Positions 1 to 10,304 are shown, counted from the first letter of the stretch. The stretch: DNA of 64,000 bases from Strix aluco (GCF_031877795.1 NC_133932.1:137504841-137568840), one strand, 5' to 3'. Notes: generated from the letters alone by a model not told the origin. Numbers and translations: made by a program.

Positions 1-932
1 ATTTGGGTGGGTTTCTCCCAAGTTCATGCTTTGGAGCACCAGGAGCCAAGTCCCGTGGCAGTGTTTTGACCCCGTGTGCCCTAGGCCATCTGGCAGCACT
101 TCAGGTTGCCCTCCTCCTCTGTGTCACCTGCCCGGGCCGGTTCATCACCCGCTCCCGAGGCGGGAGGTGCTGGCATGGTTGTCCAGAGCCCGTCCCGTCT
201 GTCTGCAGGTCCAGGGCTGCTCCGTGAAGCTGCTGGGGTGTGGTGGCCTTGCCGGGGCTGCCCTGGAGGAGCAGCCTGCGCCCCCAAAGCCTATGGTGTC
301 ACTGGTGCTGTCACCAGGGCCCTCATGTGCCCATTGGCACTAGAGCAGCCTGTGCATCTCCTGCCCTGGTGCTGCTGGGCGGCTTGTTTGAGCATGGGAT
401 GAGGGGCACAGCGAACCTGTGTCATTGTTCCCCCCCTGCCATCCTGCTTGGGTTGGGGGCTGCTGCCAAGCCACAGCAGCTCCAGCCATGTGCTGCAGCG
501 GGCAGGGCAGCAGCTTGCCCTCATTGCCTGCTCCCTGATGCCGCGGGGCTTGAGCGGTGCTGGGGAGCTCCCACGGCACGTGCCCAGGCCCAGCAAAGCA
601 GCGTTTGTCCCCTTGGAGGATGTGTCCTGGGGTGGAAGGGTGGGGCGGGGGGGCACGGTGATGCCTGGTGTCATCACTCGGCACAGCTTCCTCCTCCTGC
701 TGATGGAGGGGAGCTGCCTGCAGCGGTGCACGGGGCCCCCCCAAAGCTGGCTGTCACCCCAGGGCCAGCTGTGTCGGCAGATGGAGCTGTCGCCCGGGCA
801 GCGAGGGCGACGGGTGAGTTCCTCCGAAAAGGAAAGCGGGGTGGCAGCACAGCCGTTGGGTTGGATGTATCTGGATGAAGCGGGCCCAGGGCTTGACACG
901 CCGCTGGGCCCGCGGCCGCGACTGGCATCCTC

Positions 933-958
933 TGATAAGTGGCCGCTCGCCCTTATCT
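933..958. promoter_or_regulatory. Inverted pair of GATA motifs
   Basis: TGATAAG at 933-939 and CTTATCT at 952-958 form two WGATAR-type sites in opposite orientation separated by 12 bp. Paired sites of this sort are common in haematopoietic enhancers. Two 6-bp motifs also occur by chance, so this is only a candidate. Confidence 0.25.
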
Positions 959-1861
959 CTGTGCTGCTGATCCACCTTGTCGCTCCGTCAGTGTCCCGTG
1001 ATGGGCGAGTTGGGCTCCTGCTGTGAATCACACCCGCGGGGCCACGAATCCCGCAGGGCCACGGCTCCTCCAGGCCGGACAGGCTCTCCTGGGGCTTATC
1101 CCACGATTTGGGTTCCTTGGGCTGCACATGGGGCTCCACGGGGCCGCTGGCGGGCTTGGCCCGGCTCCTGCAGCACTGTGGCTTGCTTGGCTCTGCCGCC
1201 GCCACATCCTCCTTGCCCCGAGCCCAGTGGCCAGCAGGAACTGCCGGCCTCAGCAGGAGCAGGGAGAAGTGGCCAAGGCGGAGGCTCGTGGGGCTGTTTT
1301 AGGTCAGGGCACAAGTGATCTCTTCTTGCGGGTCACGGCGTCTCGGGGCCAGGTTCTGGCTCTGTTCCTGTCGGGTTTTGGGGGGTTTTTTGGTTCACCT
1401 TTGCTACCCCCAGCCCTGGAGCCGGCGGTGGCAAGAGGGGACGGGAGAGGGGGACGACTCTGGCGCTGCAGTTTCCCATCCTTCCCTCCACACTGGAGCA
1501 GAGGAAGCCACTGAGGGTCCCCTGGGGGGTTCAGGTTCTCCACGACCAAACCTGGGACCGTCTCCAGGACAAACACCATGCGAGGAGCTGGAAGGCTGGA
1601 CCCAGCCTTCCTCCCGCTTGCTCCGGAGAGAGAGCAGGGGGTCTGCGCTCAGGCCCCACTTTGTAGTGCTGCTGGAGGGGGCAAAGCTCCCCAGGTTTGT
1701 TGGAGTTTCTGCATGTGAGTGACAGGAATTGGTCTTGCAAAAGCCTCACGTTCATCGGAGCTTGTGTTGCAACTGCCTTTTGGCAAGGGCAGGAAGGTGC
1801 TGAGGAACTTGTTCGTAATGGGGAAGTACAGACGGTTTCCAGTTGCAAGGTGGCACAGAGT

Positions 1862-1973
1862 GAGAGAAAGGAAAATAAAGCGCCACAGGAGGGAAGAAAA
1901 GAGAAAGCAGGAAAGGAGGAGGGGAAGGGGCAAAGCGGAGAAGAGAGCTCAGGGGAAAAAGGGAAACGGAGAG
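1862..1973 (+). repeat. Polypurine tract
   Basis: The plus strand is almost entirely A and G for about 110 bp, with its purest part around 1890-1947. Such tracts can adopt triplex (H-DNA) structure and are frequent in vertebrate introns. No coding or transposon signal is visible in it. Confidence 0.6.
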
Positions 1974-2039
1974 CCTCCAGCTGTGGCTCAATCAGAGCAC
2001 CCCCAGGCCTTGGGGCTGGCGTGGTGCTGCCCCGGCTGG

Positions 2040-2490
2040 CACCTCCTCAGCGCCGACTGCGCGCCCTCCCAAACCCTCCTTCCGCAGCCAGCGCTGCCCC
2101 CGCAAGGGCGACGAGCGGGGCAGCAGAGCGAAGCGCTTTCGCTTCTTGTTTGCAAACATCTTTGCCTCCTGCCCCAGCCAGTGGACGGGGACACACACAC
2201 ACACACAGACACACACGCACGGCCGTCGCCAGGCCGGCGCCCTGCTCGCTCTGCGGCCGCTCGTCGCCCTCAGCGCCGTTAAGCCGTTCCTGCTCGCGCT
2301 GCCGCAGCGGGACAGCCAAGCTGCGTTTCCAGCTGCTGCTGGAGCCGTGCAGAGGGTACCACGAGTGCGGTCGGTGAGCACGTGTGGTTTCAGCCCCCCT
2401 CCTCGGCAGCACCGTTGCCTAGCCAGCACTGGTGACACTGGCCCATGGGGGCGGTTGCGGTAGCTCGCACAAGCCCTCTATAAATATCCC
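2040..2490 (+). promoter_or_regulatory. CpG-rich patch ending in a TATA-like motif; candidate alternative promoter
   Basis: CpG dinucleotides are dense from about 2040 to 2310, and a GC box lies near 2446-2453. TATAAATA is at 2479-2486, followed by non-repetitive sequence. PGAP2 has several alternative 5' ends in mammals, so this could be an alternative promoter or a non-coding-RNA start. There is no transcript evidence in the sequence itself, and no clear initiator or first-exon donor could be fixed. Confidence 0.25.
2191..2220. repeat. (CA)n microsatellite
   Basis: About 30 bp of nearly pure CA dinucleotides, with a CAGA and a CGCA interruption, inside the CpG-rich patch. Confidence 0.9.
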
Positions 2491-3840
2491 AGCGCCGTGC
2501 TCTCAGTGCTGGGGCAGTTTGTCTTCGGGTTCACCACAAAGGAGCCAGAAAAGCTTGAGGGGGAGCTGGGACCCATGTGCAACACATAGCTTTGAGGGTG
2601 CCACGTGCCCCGCGGGAGGTGGTCGGGAGGTCCCCGGCGAGCATCGCTGTTGCGGTTTGAATTAATATCGCTTTGCCATTCCATTCCTGGGGGGTGAACT
2701 CCGCAGGGTCCCTCCTCTTCCTCTCTGGAGGCGGTGGAAGAAGCAGGAGGCTCTGTGTTTCCTACCTACCTGCTCATAGCAGCCATCCTCCAGCCCTTGG
2801 AGCCGGGTTTGTGGGGCTGAGGGCTCCCCTGGGACAGGGGAAGGAGACACCAGGAGCCTTCCGCAGGCTCGGGGCAGCGTCTCCTCCTCTCCCTCATCAT
2901 TTGGCCTCCTTCTCCTGACTCACCTCCGTGTGCACGGGGAACGTGCCTCAGCTCAAAGCCTGCGAGCTGCCGGACTAAATATAATTTGCCTGCGGTCTTC
3001 TGGGCCAGACACGCATCCAGCTACACAGGGCTGGCTCGGGGGGGTGCTGTGTGAAAGCAGAGGGGCTTGCAGGGGACACCGGGTGCCCCAGTCTGTCCTG
3101 TCAGGAGGAAATTGCAGAGCCAGGGTTGGCAGCTGAGCAGTGCCAGCTGCAGCTGTGCCAGCCCAGCAGCCCCAGTGTGTCCCTCTGCCCCAGCTCCGCG
3201 GGGAGCAGGTTCTGTACTGCACTGCGCTGGGTCAGGCTTAGGGATAGTGTCAGGCTTAGGGTCAAGGTTCTCCCTTCCTGGGGAAGGAGGGGTGCACCGC
3301 TCTCCCTCGGGGTTTGCCAGGCTGTAAAACCACCCTCCCCGCCTCAGCACCTGTCTGGAGCATTTCACAGCCACTCATCCCACGTCCTTGGGATTTTCTT
3401 ATCCCTCTTTTCTTCCTCACAGGGAGCTGGAGGTGGGGGGGAGCTTCAGCCTCCTGCCAGGCTGCTTAGAGCCGCCAGCTCCCCCACCACCACCTAGGGC
3501 ACTAACCTGGGGGTCTCCTGCCCCTCGTCCTGCTGTGGAACCCCCAGGGGTGTCCCTGCAGGAATGGCCACCCTGACCCTGCATCTCTGGGGTCTTGTGG
3601 CTGGAGAGGTGCCCTCTGCGATCCCCTGGGCTGGGCCCAGCCTGACCGAGGATTATAGGGGCAAGCGGATAATTGTGTTAATCCCTAATGCCAGGTTTTG
3701 CCGGGGGGCCCGGGGACACCCAGGGAGTTTCGGCTGCCTGGGACCCCCCAGCCTTCGGCCGCCAGCTCACGGGGAGCCCCTCGCAAGGAATCTGGGGGTG
3801 TCTTAAATCCACCTGCAGGGCGTGGATTCGGGGACTGGGC

Positions 3841-4690
3841 AGCGCCGTGCAGTTGCGTGGGGCAGCGCCGTGCGGTTCAGTGCTGCACGATGCAGCTCAC
3901 TGCAGCGCCGTACAGTGCAGCGCGGTGCAGTGCTGCGTGGTGCAGCACGGCGCAATGCAGTGCCATGCAGTGCAGCACAGTGTGATGCTGTATGACACGG
4001 TGTGGTGCAGTGTGACATGGTGCGGGGCTGTGCAGTGCAGCAGGGTGCAGTGCTATATCGCACGGTGCACTGCTGTGCAGTGGTGCTGTGCAGTGCAGCA
4101 TGGTGTCATGCCGTGCAGAGGAGCGTGGTGCTTATATCACACCGTGCAGTGCTGTGCAGCGTGGCATGGAGCAGTGCAGTGCAGCACAGCGTGATGCTGT
4201 ATGACATGGTGTGGTGCTGTGCAGCACAGCATGGTGCCATATGACACGGTGTGGTGCTGTGCAGTGCAGCATGGTGCAGTGCTTTATCACACCGTGCAGT
4301 GCTGTGCAGCTCGGAGCAGTGCAGTGCAGCACAGCATGGTGCTATATCACATGGTGCGGTGCAGTGCTGTGCAGTGCAGCATGGAGAGATGCAGTGCAGG
4401 GGAGCATGGTGCTGTACCACACCATGCAGTGCTGTGCAGTGCAGCACGGTGTGATGCTGTATGACACAGCGATGCAGTGCAGCACAGCATGGTGCTGTAT
4501 GACACAGTGCAGTGCTGTGCAGTGCAGCATGGAGAGATGCAGTGCAGTGCTGTATCACAGGGTGCAGTGCTGTGCAGTGCAGCACCGAGCGATGCAGTGC
4601 AGTGCTGTATCAGGGTGCAGTGCTGTGCAGTACAGCACAGAGCGATGCAGTGCAGAGCTGTATCACACCGTGCAGTGTTGTGCAGTGCAT
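3841..4690 (+). repeat. Pentamer-derived tandem array built on GTGCA/GTGCT
   Basis: About 850 bp can be read almost continuously in a 5-bp register: GTGCA GTGCT GTGCA GTGCA GCATG GTGCT GTATG ACACG and variants. Blocks of roughly 50-60 bp recur as imperfect higher-order units, for example the GCAGCATGGTGCTGTATGAC type. The array is open in several frames on both strands, but only because a pentamer repeat without stop triplets stays open when read in triplets. I treat those Cys/His/Val-rich frames as artefacts. Confidence 0.9.
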
Positions 4691-5164
4691 GGGAGCACAG
4701 CGGGACTCTTGCCGCTGCGCCACACAGGCGTTTCCGCCGCCGTGGGACCGGGGTGAAAACAGGGCTGTTTGTGACCCGCTTTTCCGCTGTGAAACTTTAC
4801 ATAACGCCCCGGCCCCGGCCGCCCGCTGTTATTTAACTCCCGGGTTGGCACCGCTGCTCGCCCCACCCCCTGCCACTGGCCCCCACCCCGCGCCACTGGC
4901 CCCGCACCCTCACGGCTGAGCCCTGCTGCCTCCTCCTTCCTGGCAGGCAGGGCTGCCTGCTCCTGCCTGCGGGAAACCGCACTCCAGAGGGTCCCCGAGC
5001 TGCTGGGGAGAGGGAAGGGGCCTTCCCCGGGCCCCGCGGGGTGGAGGTGGGGGTGGCCCAGTGGCCCCAGATGGCCACCACGAGCCCGTCCATCCTCTCT
5101 GGGTTTTCCTCCCTGCCGTGACCTGTTTGCGCTCGCGGGGTGCTGGCTGGGCCTGCCCCGGCGC

Positions 5165-5300
5165 TTTCCACAGGGCGATGGAAAGTGTGACGGGGCAATT
5201 TAAATTTTCCTTATTCTCAGCAGTCCCTGAAAATGGAGGTTTTTGTCTCACGTGAAACGTCAGACGAGGGGGAAATTCCCCTCCCACCCTGAAACAGAAA
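5165..5300. promoter_or_regulatory. Candidate regulatory cluster: palindromic E-box plus kappaB site in an AT-richer island
   Basis: TCACGTGA (5248-5255) is a palindromic E-box of the USF/MiT-TFE type. Thirteen bases further on lies GGGGGAAATTCCCC (5268-5281), which contains a perfect GGGRNNYYCC kappaB core. The flanks from 5195 are AT-richer than the surroundings. Function is inferred from motif clustering only. Confidence 0.3.
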
Positions 5301-6329
5301 TAACAGCCCGTGTCTGGGCCGTCCACGGCATCCTCAGCCCCCTGGTTTTGGGGGTGACCCCCTCTTTTCCAGACCCCCTGCCCCAGCGTGTCGGCCACCC
5401 TGAGCTGGGCTGGAGATGCTGGGGGCGTCCTCCCACGGTTTGGGGGGGCCCCTGCTCACCCCACCGCAGCCCCCCAGCTTTGGGGGGCAGCCTGCGGTTG
5501 GGGTGTTGGCCTGGGGGGAGCCCCCTGAGGGGGGAGAGAGCTGCCCCCTTTTCTGGGGGGTCCAGCGCAGAAGCAGCAAACGGGGGGGGCACCCCCGTGC
5601 TCTGCTCCCGCCCGTTGCACTGTCGGAGGTGGTGCTGGGGGGCAGGATGGGGGCCCCCCCCAAGGCGCCAGGGCGGCTTGTGCGATGTCTCCGGCACGGC
5701 GCCCGCCCGGGCTGCTGCCCCTTCATGTGGTTTCCTCCTTCCCCGGCGCAGTTGCGAGCAGTGGGGTGCTCTCACTGCCTGCGCACGCCGCCGGTGAATT
5801 CCCCGTGCCAGGGTGGTTGGGCAGCACCCCGGGGGGCAGCCGGGGTAACCTGCAGCCACCCCGTCCGCAGCCGGGAGGATTTACCGTCTGGTAGAGCCCT
5901 CGGCCCGTCTTCGGGGCACTGCGGCGGCCCCGAGCGCGTCCCAGCACCGCGACAGGCGGCCGGGATCACCCGGAGGCCCCCGTGGCTCCCATTACCTCTC
6001 GCTTGGCAACGCCGCAGCCCCCCGCCACCAGGAACCCCAGCAGCCACTCAGTTGATCTGGGCGTGACCCCCCCTCCCCGCGTGCCGCCCAATCCCAAAGC
6101 AGCCACGGTCCTTCCCCAGGCGGCTGCGCCCAAGGAATCGGGGTGCAGGGGGGCTCCCAGTGCCTGTGGGCCCCCAGGGCTGCGGCAGGGCGGGGGCAGA
6201 GCTTCCCTGGGGATGGGGCGGGGGGGGGTTGCTCCGGTGTCTCAGGGGTCCACAGGGGCCAGGAGGGAGAGGGCTGGGGGGGACACCGGGGCCAGTGGGG
6301 GCTGTGACCCAGCTCTTGGTCTGTTCCAG

Positions 6330-6438
6330 GAGCGCAAGTCGTACAAGTGGAAGCAGCTGCTCTTCTTCTTCACCTTCATCACGTTTGCATTTGCCGTGTG
6401 CGTCTACTTCCACCACAACTGGTACTGCGGCCCCGGAG
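6330..6438 (+). CDS. PGAP2: PGAP2 penultimate coding exon
   Basis: PGAP2 (FRAG1 family) is a multi-pass Golgi/ER protein needed for fatty-acid remodelling of GPI anchors after their attachment to proteins. This 109-bp exon encodes [14 protein letters not shown] followed by a hydrophobic segment and a [11 protein letters not shown] stretch. This lines up with the human RKSYSWKQ...YFRHNMYC region. It starts after a CTGTTCCAG acceptor and ends at a GGAG|GTAAGG donor in phase 1. The hydrophobic run is one of the C-terminal transmembrane helices. No earlier PGAP2 exon was found in the 6.3 kb upstream, so the gene is partial in this window. A PGAP2-like paralogue is possible, but the synteny with RHOG and STIM1 favours PGAP2. 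Confidence 0.88.
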
Positions 6439-6540
6439 GTAAGGCAGGGGGCTGGGGGGTGCCCCAGGAGATTCCCCCCCCGGCTCCTGGGGCCGATCTG
6501 GCCGTGGGTTCGCCCTCACCCGCGGCATTTTCTCCACCAG

Positions 6541-6671
6541 TTTATACCATCTTCGCCTTCCTGGAGTACCTGGTTGTGCTCTCCAACATGGCCTTCCACA
6601 TGACGGCCTTCTGGGACTTCGGCAACAAGGAGCTGGTGGTGAGCTCGCTGCTGGAGGACAAGCACTTCTAG
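6541..6671 (+). CDS. PGAP2: PGAP2 last coding exon with stop codon
   Basis: After a 102-bp intron (6439-6540, GTAAGG...CCACCAG) the frame resumes in phase 1. It gives [19 protein letters not shown], then [15 protein letters not shown] and a stop (TAG, 6669-6671). The motifs [27 protein letters not shown] are the conserved C-terminus of PGAP2. The last residues, SSLLEDKHF, correspond to human SQPEEKRF and are more diverged. The segment is the final membrane helix plus a short polar tail. The splice phases match and the frame is undisturbed, so the gene looks functional. Confidence 0.92.
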
Positions 6672-7079
6672 GGCTGCTCTTCCCCTGGGGGAGGCAGAGA
6701 CCCCCCCTTCCCTCTCCTGCTGCCCCTGGGACCGGGGTGTTTGCCGTGGAGCTGCCGCAAGGATCGTCCCAGAGTCCTGCGCCCCGCAAATCTGTGCGTG
6801 GTCCCTGCTTGCGCCCGGAGCTCTCTTATGGGGGAGCTGGGGGCTCTTGTTGGGGACCCCCGAGGCTGGTACCCCCTGCCCTGGCTCCCTGCCAGCTACT
6901 GGGATGGGCAGGAGGACAGAGGAGGGGGGCAGGTACCCGCTGCCTGTGTCTTGGGGGGGTGCTCCGGGCAGAGCAGGATTCTGCCCCCAGCGTCGGGGCA
7001 TGGGGGGGGCCTTACCCTGCCCCTGCTTTGCCCGGGTGCTCTCACGGCTCCTCCTCGGGGCTGGGGGTCCTTGGCCAAG

Positions 7080-7112
7080 GGCCTCAAAAAAGGGCTGGTG
7101 CCTTTTGAGGCC
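7080..7112 (+). other. Hairpin-forming inverted repeat in the PGAP2 3' UTR
   Basis: GGCCTCAAAA (7080-7089) is complementary to TTTTGAGGCC (7103-7112). Two further G-C pairs close a 7-nt loop (GCTGGTG), leaving a 2-A bulge. The result is a compact 12-bp stem in the sense strand of the mRNA. It is too short for a microRNA precursor; a protein-binding or structural role is possible but unproven. Confidence 0.5.
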
Positions 7113-8057
7113 TCGAAGCTTAAAGCAGCCTCGGGAGAAGGAGCACTTGCTGCCCCCCCATCCCTCTGGTTTCACCCCCAAAGCGGAGCACTTGGAGCCG
7201 CTGCAACGGGGCTGGGTCCAGGCTCCTCCCGAGCCTGGGGTGAGCCCGGGAGCCGTGGTGGGGGGCTGGCCCTGGGGGGGCCAGGACGGGGCTGGGGCAG
7301 CATCCTGGCCCATCCGTGCCCGCGGTGCCGGGAACGGGAGCGTCTTGGAAGGCGTGGGCCTGTGCACAGGCTGCGCGGGAGGCAGGGGAGCGCAGGGGCG
7401 CAGCGGACGCCCGGAGCATCCCCCCTCTCCTGCTCTGCCTTTCCCGGGAGCCCCCCCGGCAAGTAAAGGGTGCCCCAGTTTGGGCAGGAAGGGGAGTGGG
7501 CTGGTGCTGGAGGTCCTCGCCATGAGGCCCGCACGGCTTCCCCCGTGCCGCTGGGCTCAAGCTGGTGACTTTTGGGGTTCAGCCGTGCTGCTGCTGCCCC
7601 GGGTGCTGGCAGGGACCCCCCCATCGGCGGGCTGTGGCTGCCGGGGCGGGGGGCTTGGATGGGAGGGGACTTACAGGGGACTTGCTGGGAGAGGTGGCCC
7701 AGGGCTCACTCCCAGCAGAACGGGCAGGAGGGCTGAGCCTGTTGGCACTGTCTGGAATCTGGGGGGCTCTGGGCGTGCCAGGACTCACCCCGCGCCACGC
7801 TGGGCCACCCAGGACCAACACAGGGCCCTGCAACGGCCCTTCAGCGCAGGCAGATGCCACCACCCGTCCCCCCCGGGATGTCTCCACGCTCGTCCCTGCG
7901 CTCCCGGGGCTCAACGGAGCCTCCTGGCCTCGTGGTGGCCCTGGCCACGTGTGTCCCCATCACATGTGTCCCCGTCACGCGTGTCCCCACGGCACTGTGC
8001 CGGGCTCCGGCTGTGTCCCCCCCCGCCTCCCCGCGTGCGTGTGGTGTTGGAGGTTGA

Positions 8058-8063
8058 AATAAA
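8058..8063 (+). terminator. PGAP2: Poly(A) signal AATAAA of PGAP2
   Basis: AATAAA is followed within about 20 nt by a T- and GT-rich stretch (GTATTTTTGTGAGC), the usual arrangement for cleavage and polyadenylation. It is the first good plus-strand signal I noticed after the PGAP2 stop. Confidence 0.75.
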
Positions 8064-8139
8064 GTGCTGAGTATTTTTGTGAGCTCTCGGCAAACTCTAC
8101 AGTGCTTCCACCCTGGCACCCCGGGTCAGCGTGGGGGTG

Positions 8140-8590
8140 GGCTGGGTGCAGGATGTGGCCCCTGGGGGATGGGGTGTGAGGTGCGGATCCCGGGGAACTG
8201 GGGTGCAGGATGTGGATCACTGTGGTGCAGGGTGTGGGTGCTGAGGTGCAGGATTTGGCCCCTGGGGGCTGGGGAGTGGAGGGCTGGGGTGTGGGGTGTG
8301 GATCCCAGGGACTGGGGTGCAGATCCTGGGTGCTGGGGTGCAGGATGTGGATCGCTGGGATGCAGGGTACAGATCCTGGGGAACTGGGGTGCAGGATTTG
8401 GCCCCTGGGTGCTGGGGAGTGGAGGGCTGGGGTATGGGGTGCGGATCCCGGGTGCTGGGGTGCAGGATGCAGATCACTGGGGTGCGGGGTGCGGATCCTG
8501 AGTGCTGGGGTGCAGGATGTGGCCCCCCCCGGGGCTGGGGGGTGCAGGATGCGGCTCCCGGGGGCTGGGGCTGGGCTGTGGGACACAAGC
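8140..8590 (+). repeat. Minisatellite with GGGGTGCAGGATGTGG core
   Basis: Imperfect units around 20-35 bp long, built on CTGGGGTGCAGGATGTGGAT and variants, fill the space just beyond the PGAP2 poly(A) site. A larger duplication is visible: the block beginning GGATTTGGCCCCTGGG occurs at 8251 and again at 8394, a 143-bp period. It lies between the convergent ends of PGAP2 and RHOG. Confidence 0.85.
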
Positions 8591-8662
8591 CCCAGCGCTG
8601 GGGTGTGTGTCCACCCGCTGCGCTCCCCACCCAGCCCCGGGGGCCACATCCTGCACCCCAGC
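8504..8662. repeat. Perfect 24-bp inverted repeat flanking a 111-bp spacer
   Basis: The arm at 8504-8527 (beginning GCTGGGGTGCAGGATGTGG) is exactly complementary to the arm at 8639-8662 (ending CCACATCCTGCACCCCAGC). The arms are minisatellite-type units in opposite orientation, so the array was probably partly inverted at its right edge. Confidence 0.85.
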
Positions 8663-9670
8663 CCAGCCCCCCCCCGACGTGGGGGGGCAGGGGGGGCCAC
8701 GGATGCTACGGGGGCTTGTGGCCAACAGGGGCTGGTGGCCAATGCAGCCCCCGGGGAGCAGAAGCCAGGACGTGGCCGTGGCACAGGGTTTGGTGCAGCC
8801 CCCCCCTGGGATGCGTCACGGGGGTCCCCTGGGTCCAAGGGGGGGCCCCCCCACTTCACAGGGCACCACGGCCGTGGGAGGGTGGACAGGGACGGGCCGT
8901 GGCCGTGGCTACCCTGCCTGGCGGCCCCCTCGCCCACGCCGGCCCCCCGCAGCCCCCCCGGAATGGCACCAGCGAACAAAGGCGGCTTGTGGCGGGCGCC
9001 GGGTCTGTGCCCCTCCCGCAGGAAGGGCCCCGGGGCTGGACAAGGGGGCCGTGTCCGCGGTGGCAGCGGGGACCCTGCCAGGTCTCACCGGATCCGGCCG
9101 CCGGGCAGTACGGGCCAGTAGCCACGGGGGCTGGTGAGGGGGTGGCCGAGCAGTCGGGGCTGCTGCTGTTGCCATCGCCTGCCTCGGCACTCGGCCACAG
9201 GGCCCAGCGTCCCCTGGGTCACTGAAGCCGCTGGGCCATGGCAGCCCCCTGGCCACCACAGCCCCCTGGGCCACCGCAGCCCCTGGCCATGGGGACACCG
9301 GGGCTCTGGCCGCTTCCTGCAGCTCGGGAGCAGGGCAGAGCCAGATCCGGGGTGGCCAGGGGGCTCCCAGGGAGGGTCCCTCACTCTGGCAGCCCCCTGT
9401 GCCCACCCCTGCCACATCCCCATGTCCCCACGGCCACCTCTGGAGATGGCCCCAAGGCCCCAGCGCTGGCCCCGGGGTGGCCAGGGGTTGGGGCTGGACA
9501 TAGCAGCGGCACCCTGGGTCCCCCCCACAGGCAGCGGCGCTGCCACGAGCACCCTCAGCTCAGCCCTGGCGGGGCGAGGGGCACCCGTGTCCCCCCCAGG
9601 GTGGCTGCGGGGTGTCCCCGTGCCCGCGGAAGCGGGGTGTGCGTGGCAGAGCACAGGAGACGGGAGCCTG
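8663..9670. other. GC-rich spacer between PGAP2 and RHOG 3' ends
   Basis: I see no gene in this kilobase. It contains short direct repeats of a GGCCAC/CCCCTGG kind around 9230-9295 and several C and G runs. The open frames on both strands show no recognisable domain. Confidence 0.55.
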
Positions 9671-9680
9671 GGCTAGTCTC

Positions 9681-9690
9681 TTTATTTATT
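9681..9690 (-). terminator. RHOG: Overlapping poly(A) signals of RHOG
   Basis: On the minus strand the sequence reads AATAAATAAA, two overlapping canonical signals about 670 nt beyond the RHOG stop codon. A G-rich plus-strand region lies just inside the UTR. A different AT-rich motif near 10206-10216 (minus strand TTTAATAATAC) could serve as a weaker earlier site. Confidence 0.75.
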
Positions 9691-10304
9691 TAAGAAGCAA
9701 CTCGGGGGGGGGGGCGGGTGGTTACAGGCGACTCCCACCGCCCTGCGCAGCCCCGGCTCCGCTCACTGGCCTCGGGGAGCTGCTGCGCAGGGCTGGGGTC
9801 ACCCCAAACACCCCCCCAGGACACCCCCCGGCGCAGCCGCCGGCGCCCCACGGCAGGTCGGGGCCGTGCCAGAGGGATGCTCGGAGGTGGCCAAGTGCCG
9901 GGGCTGGCACAGAGGGGCTGAGGGACCCCCCCCGTGCAGGGGGACCCGTGGGGGGGCTCGGGGTGGGGGTGCCAGGTCCCCGTGGGGGGCTCGGGGCAGG
10001 AGCGGGGGTTCGGCCCCCCCCAGGATCCCCTTCTCAGGAAGCGTCGCCCTGCGCCGGGACTGGAGGGGCATCACCCCAAAAGCAAAACGCTGACAGCCAG
10101 GACCGGGGTGGGGGTCCTGCAGGGCTCGGGGAGGGGGGGGGTCCCCGTGGGGCCGGGGGAGCCCCGCTACACCCGGGGTGGACGGCCAGTTAGTGCAAAC
10201 GAGGTCTGTATTATTAAAGCTGGCGGCTTCGGGCTGGCGGCCCGGCCCGGGGCGGGGGGCAGCGAGGTTTGGGGAGCGCCAAGGCAGGTTGGGGGGGTTC
10301 TGGC

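Larger units (their letters stand above)
1..6329. other. GC-rich non-coding region upstream of the visible PGAP2 exons, probably PGAP2 intron
   Basis: I see no exon here with recognisable protein similarity on either strand. The long open frames are those expected by chance in very GC-rich DNA with few stop codons. Because the first recognisable PGAP2 exon begins at 6330 with an acceptor site and no start codon, most or all of this stretch is probably a PGAP2 intron. It could also include alternative 5' exons, which this gene has in mammals. Internal landmarks are listed separately: polypurine tract, CpG-rich patch, CA repeat, pentamer array and a transcription-factor-motif cluster. The remaining sequence is unremarkable GC-rich spacer with short G and C runs. 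Confidence 0.5.
6672..8085 (+). other. PGAP2: PGAP2 3' untranslated region
   Basis: About 1.4 kb of GC-rich non-coding sequence runs from the PGAP2 stop to just past an AATAAA. It has no second coding signal, and the open frames within it look fortuitous. The 3' end is inferred from the poly(A) signal. A transcript could end earlier at a non-canonical signal. Confidence 0.65.

Noticed and set aside
3231-3261. Interstitial telomere-like CTTAGGG motifs
   Set aside because: Only two copies of GTCAGGCTTAGGG, 18 bp apart; not a TTAGGG array.
3841-4690. Cys/His/Val-rich repeat proteins on both strands of the pentamer array
   Set aside because: A pentamer repeat without stop triplets stays open in many frames; there is no conserved start, no flanking splice logic and no codon bias.
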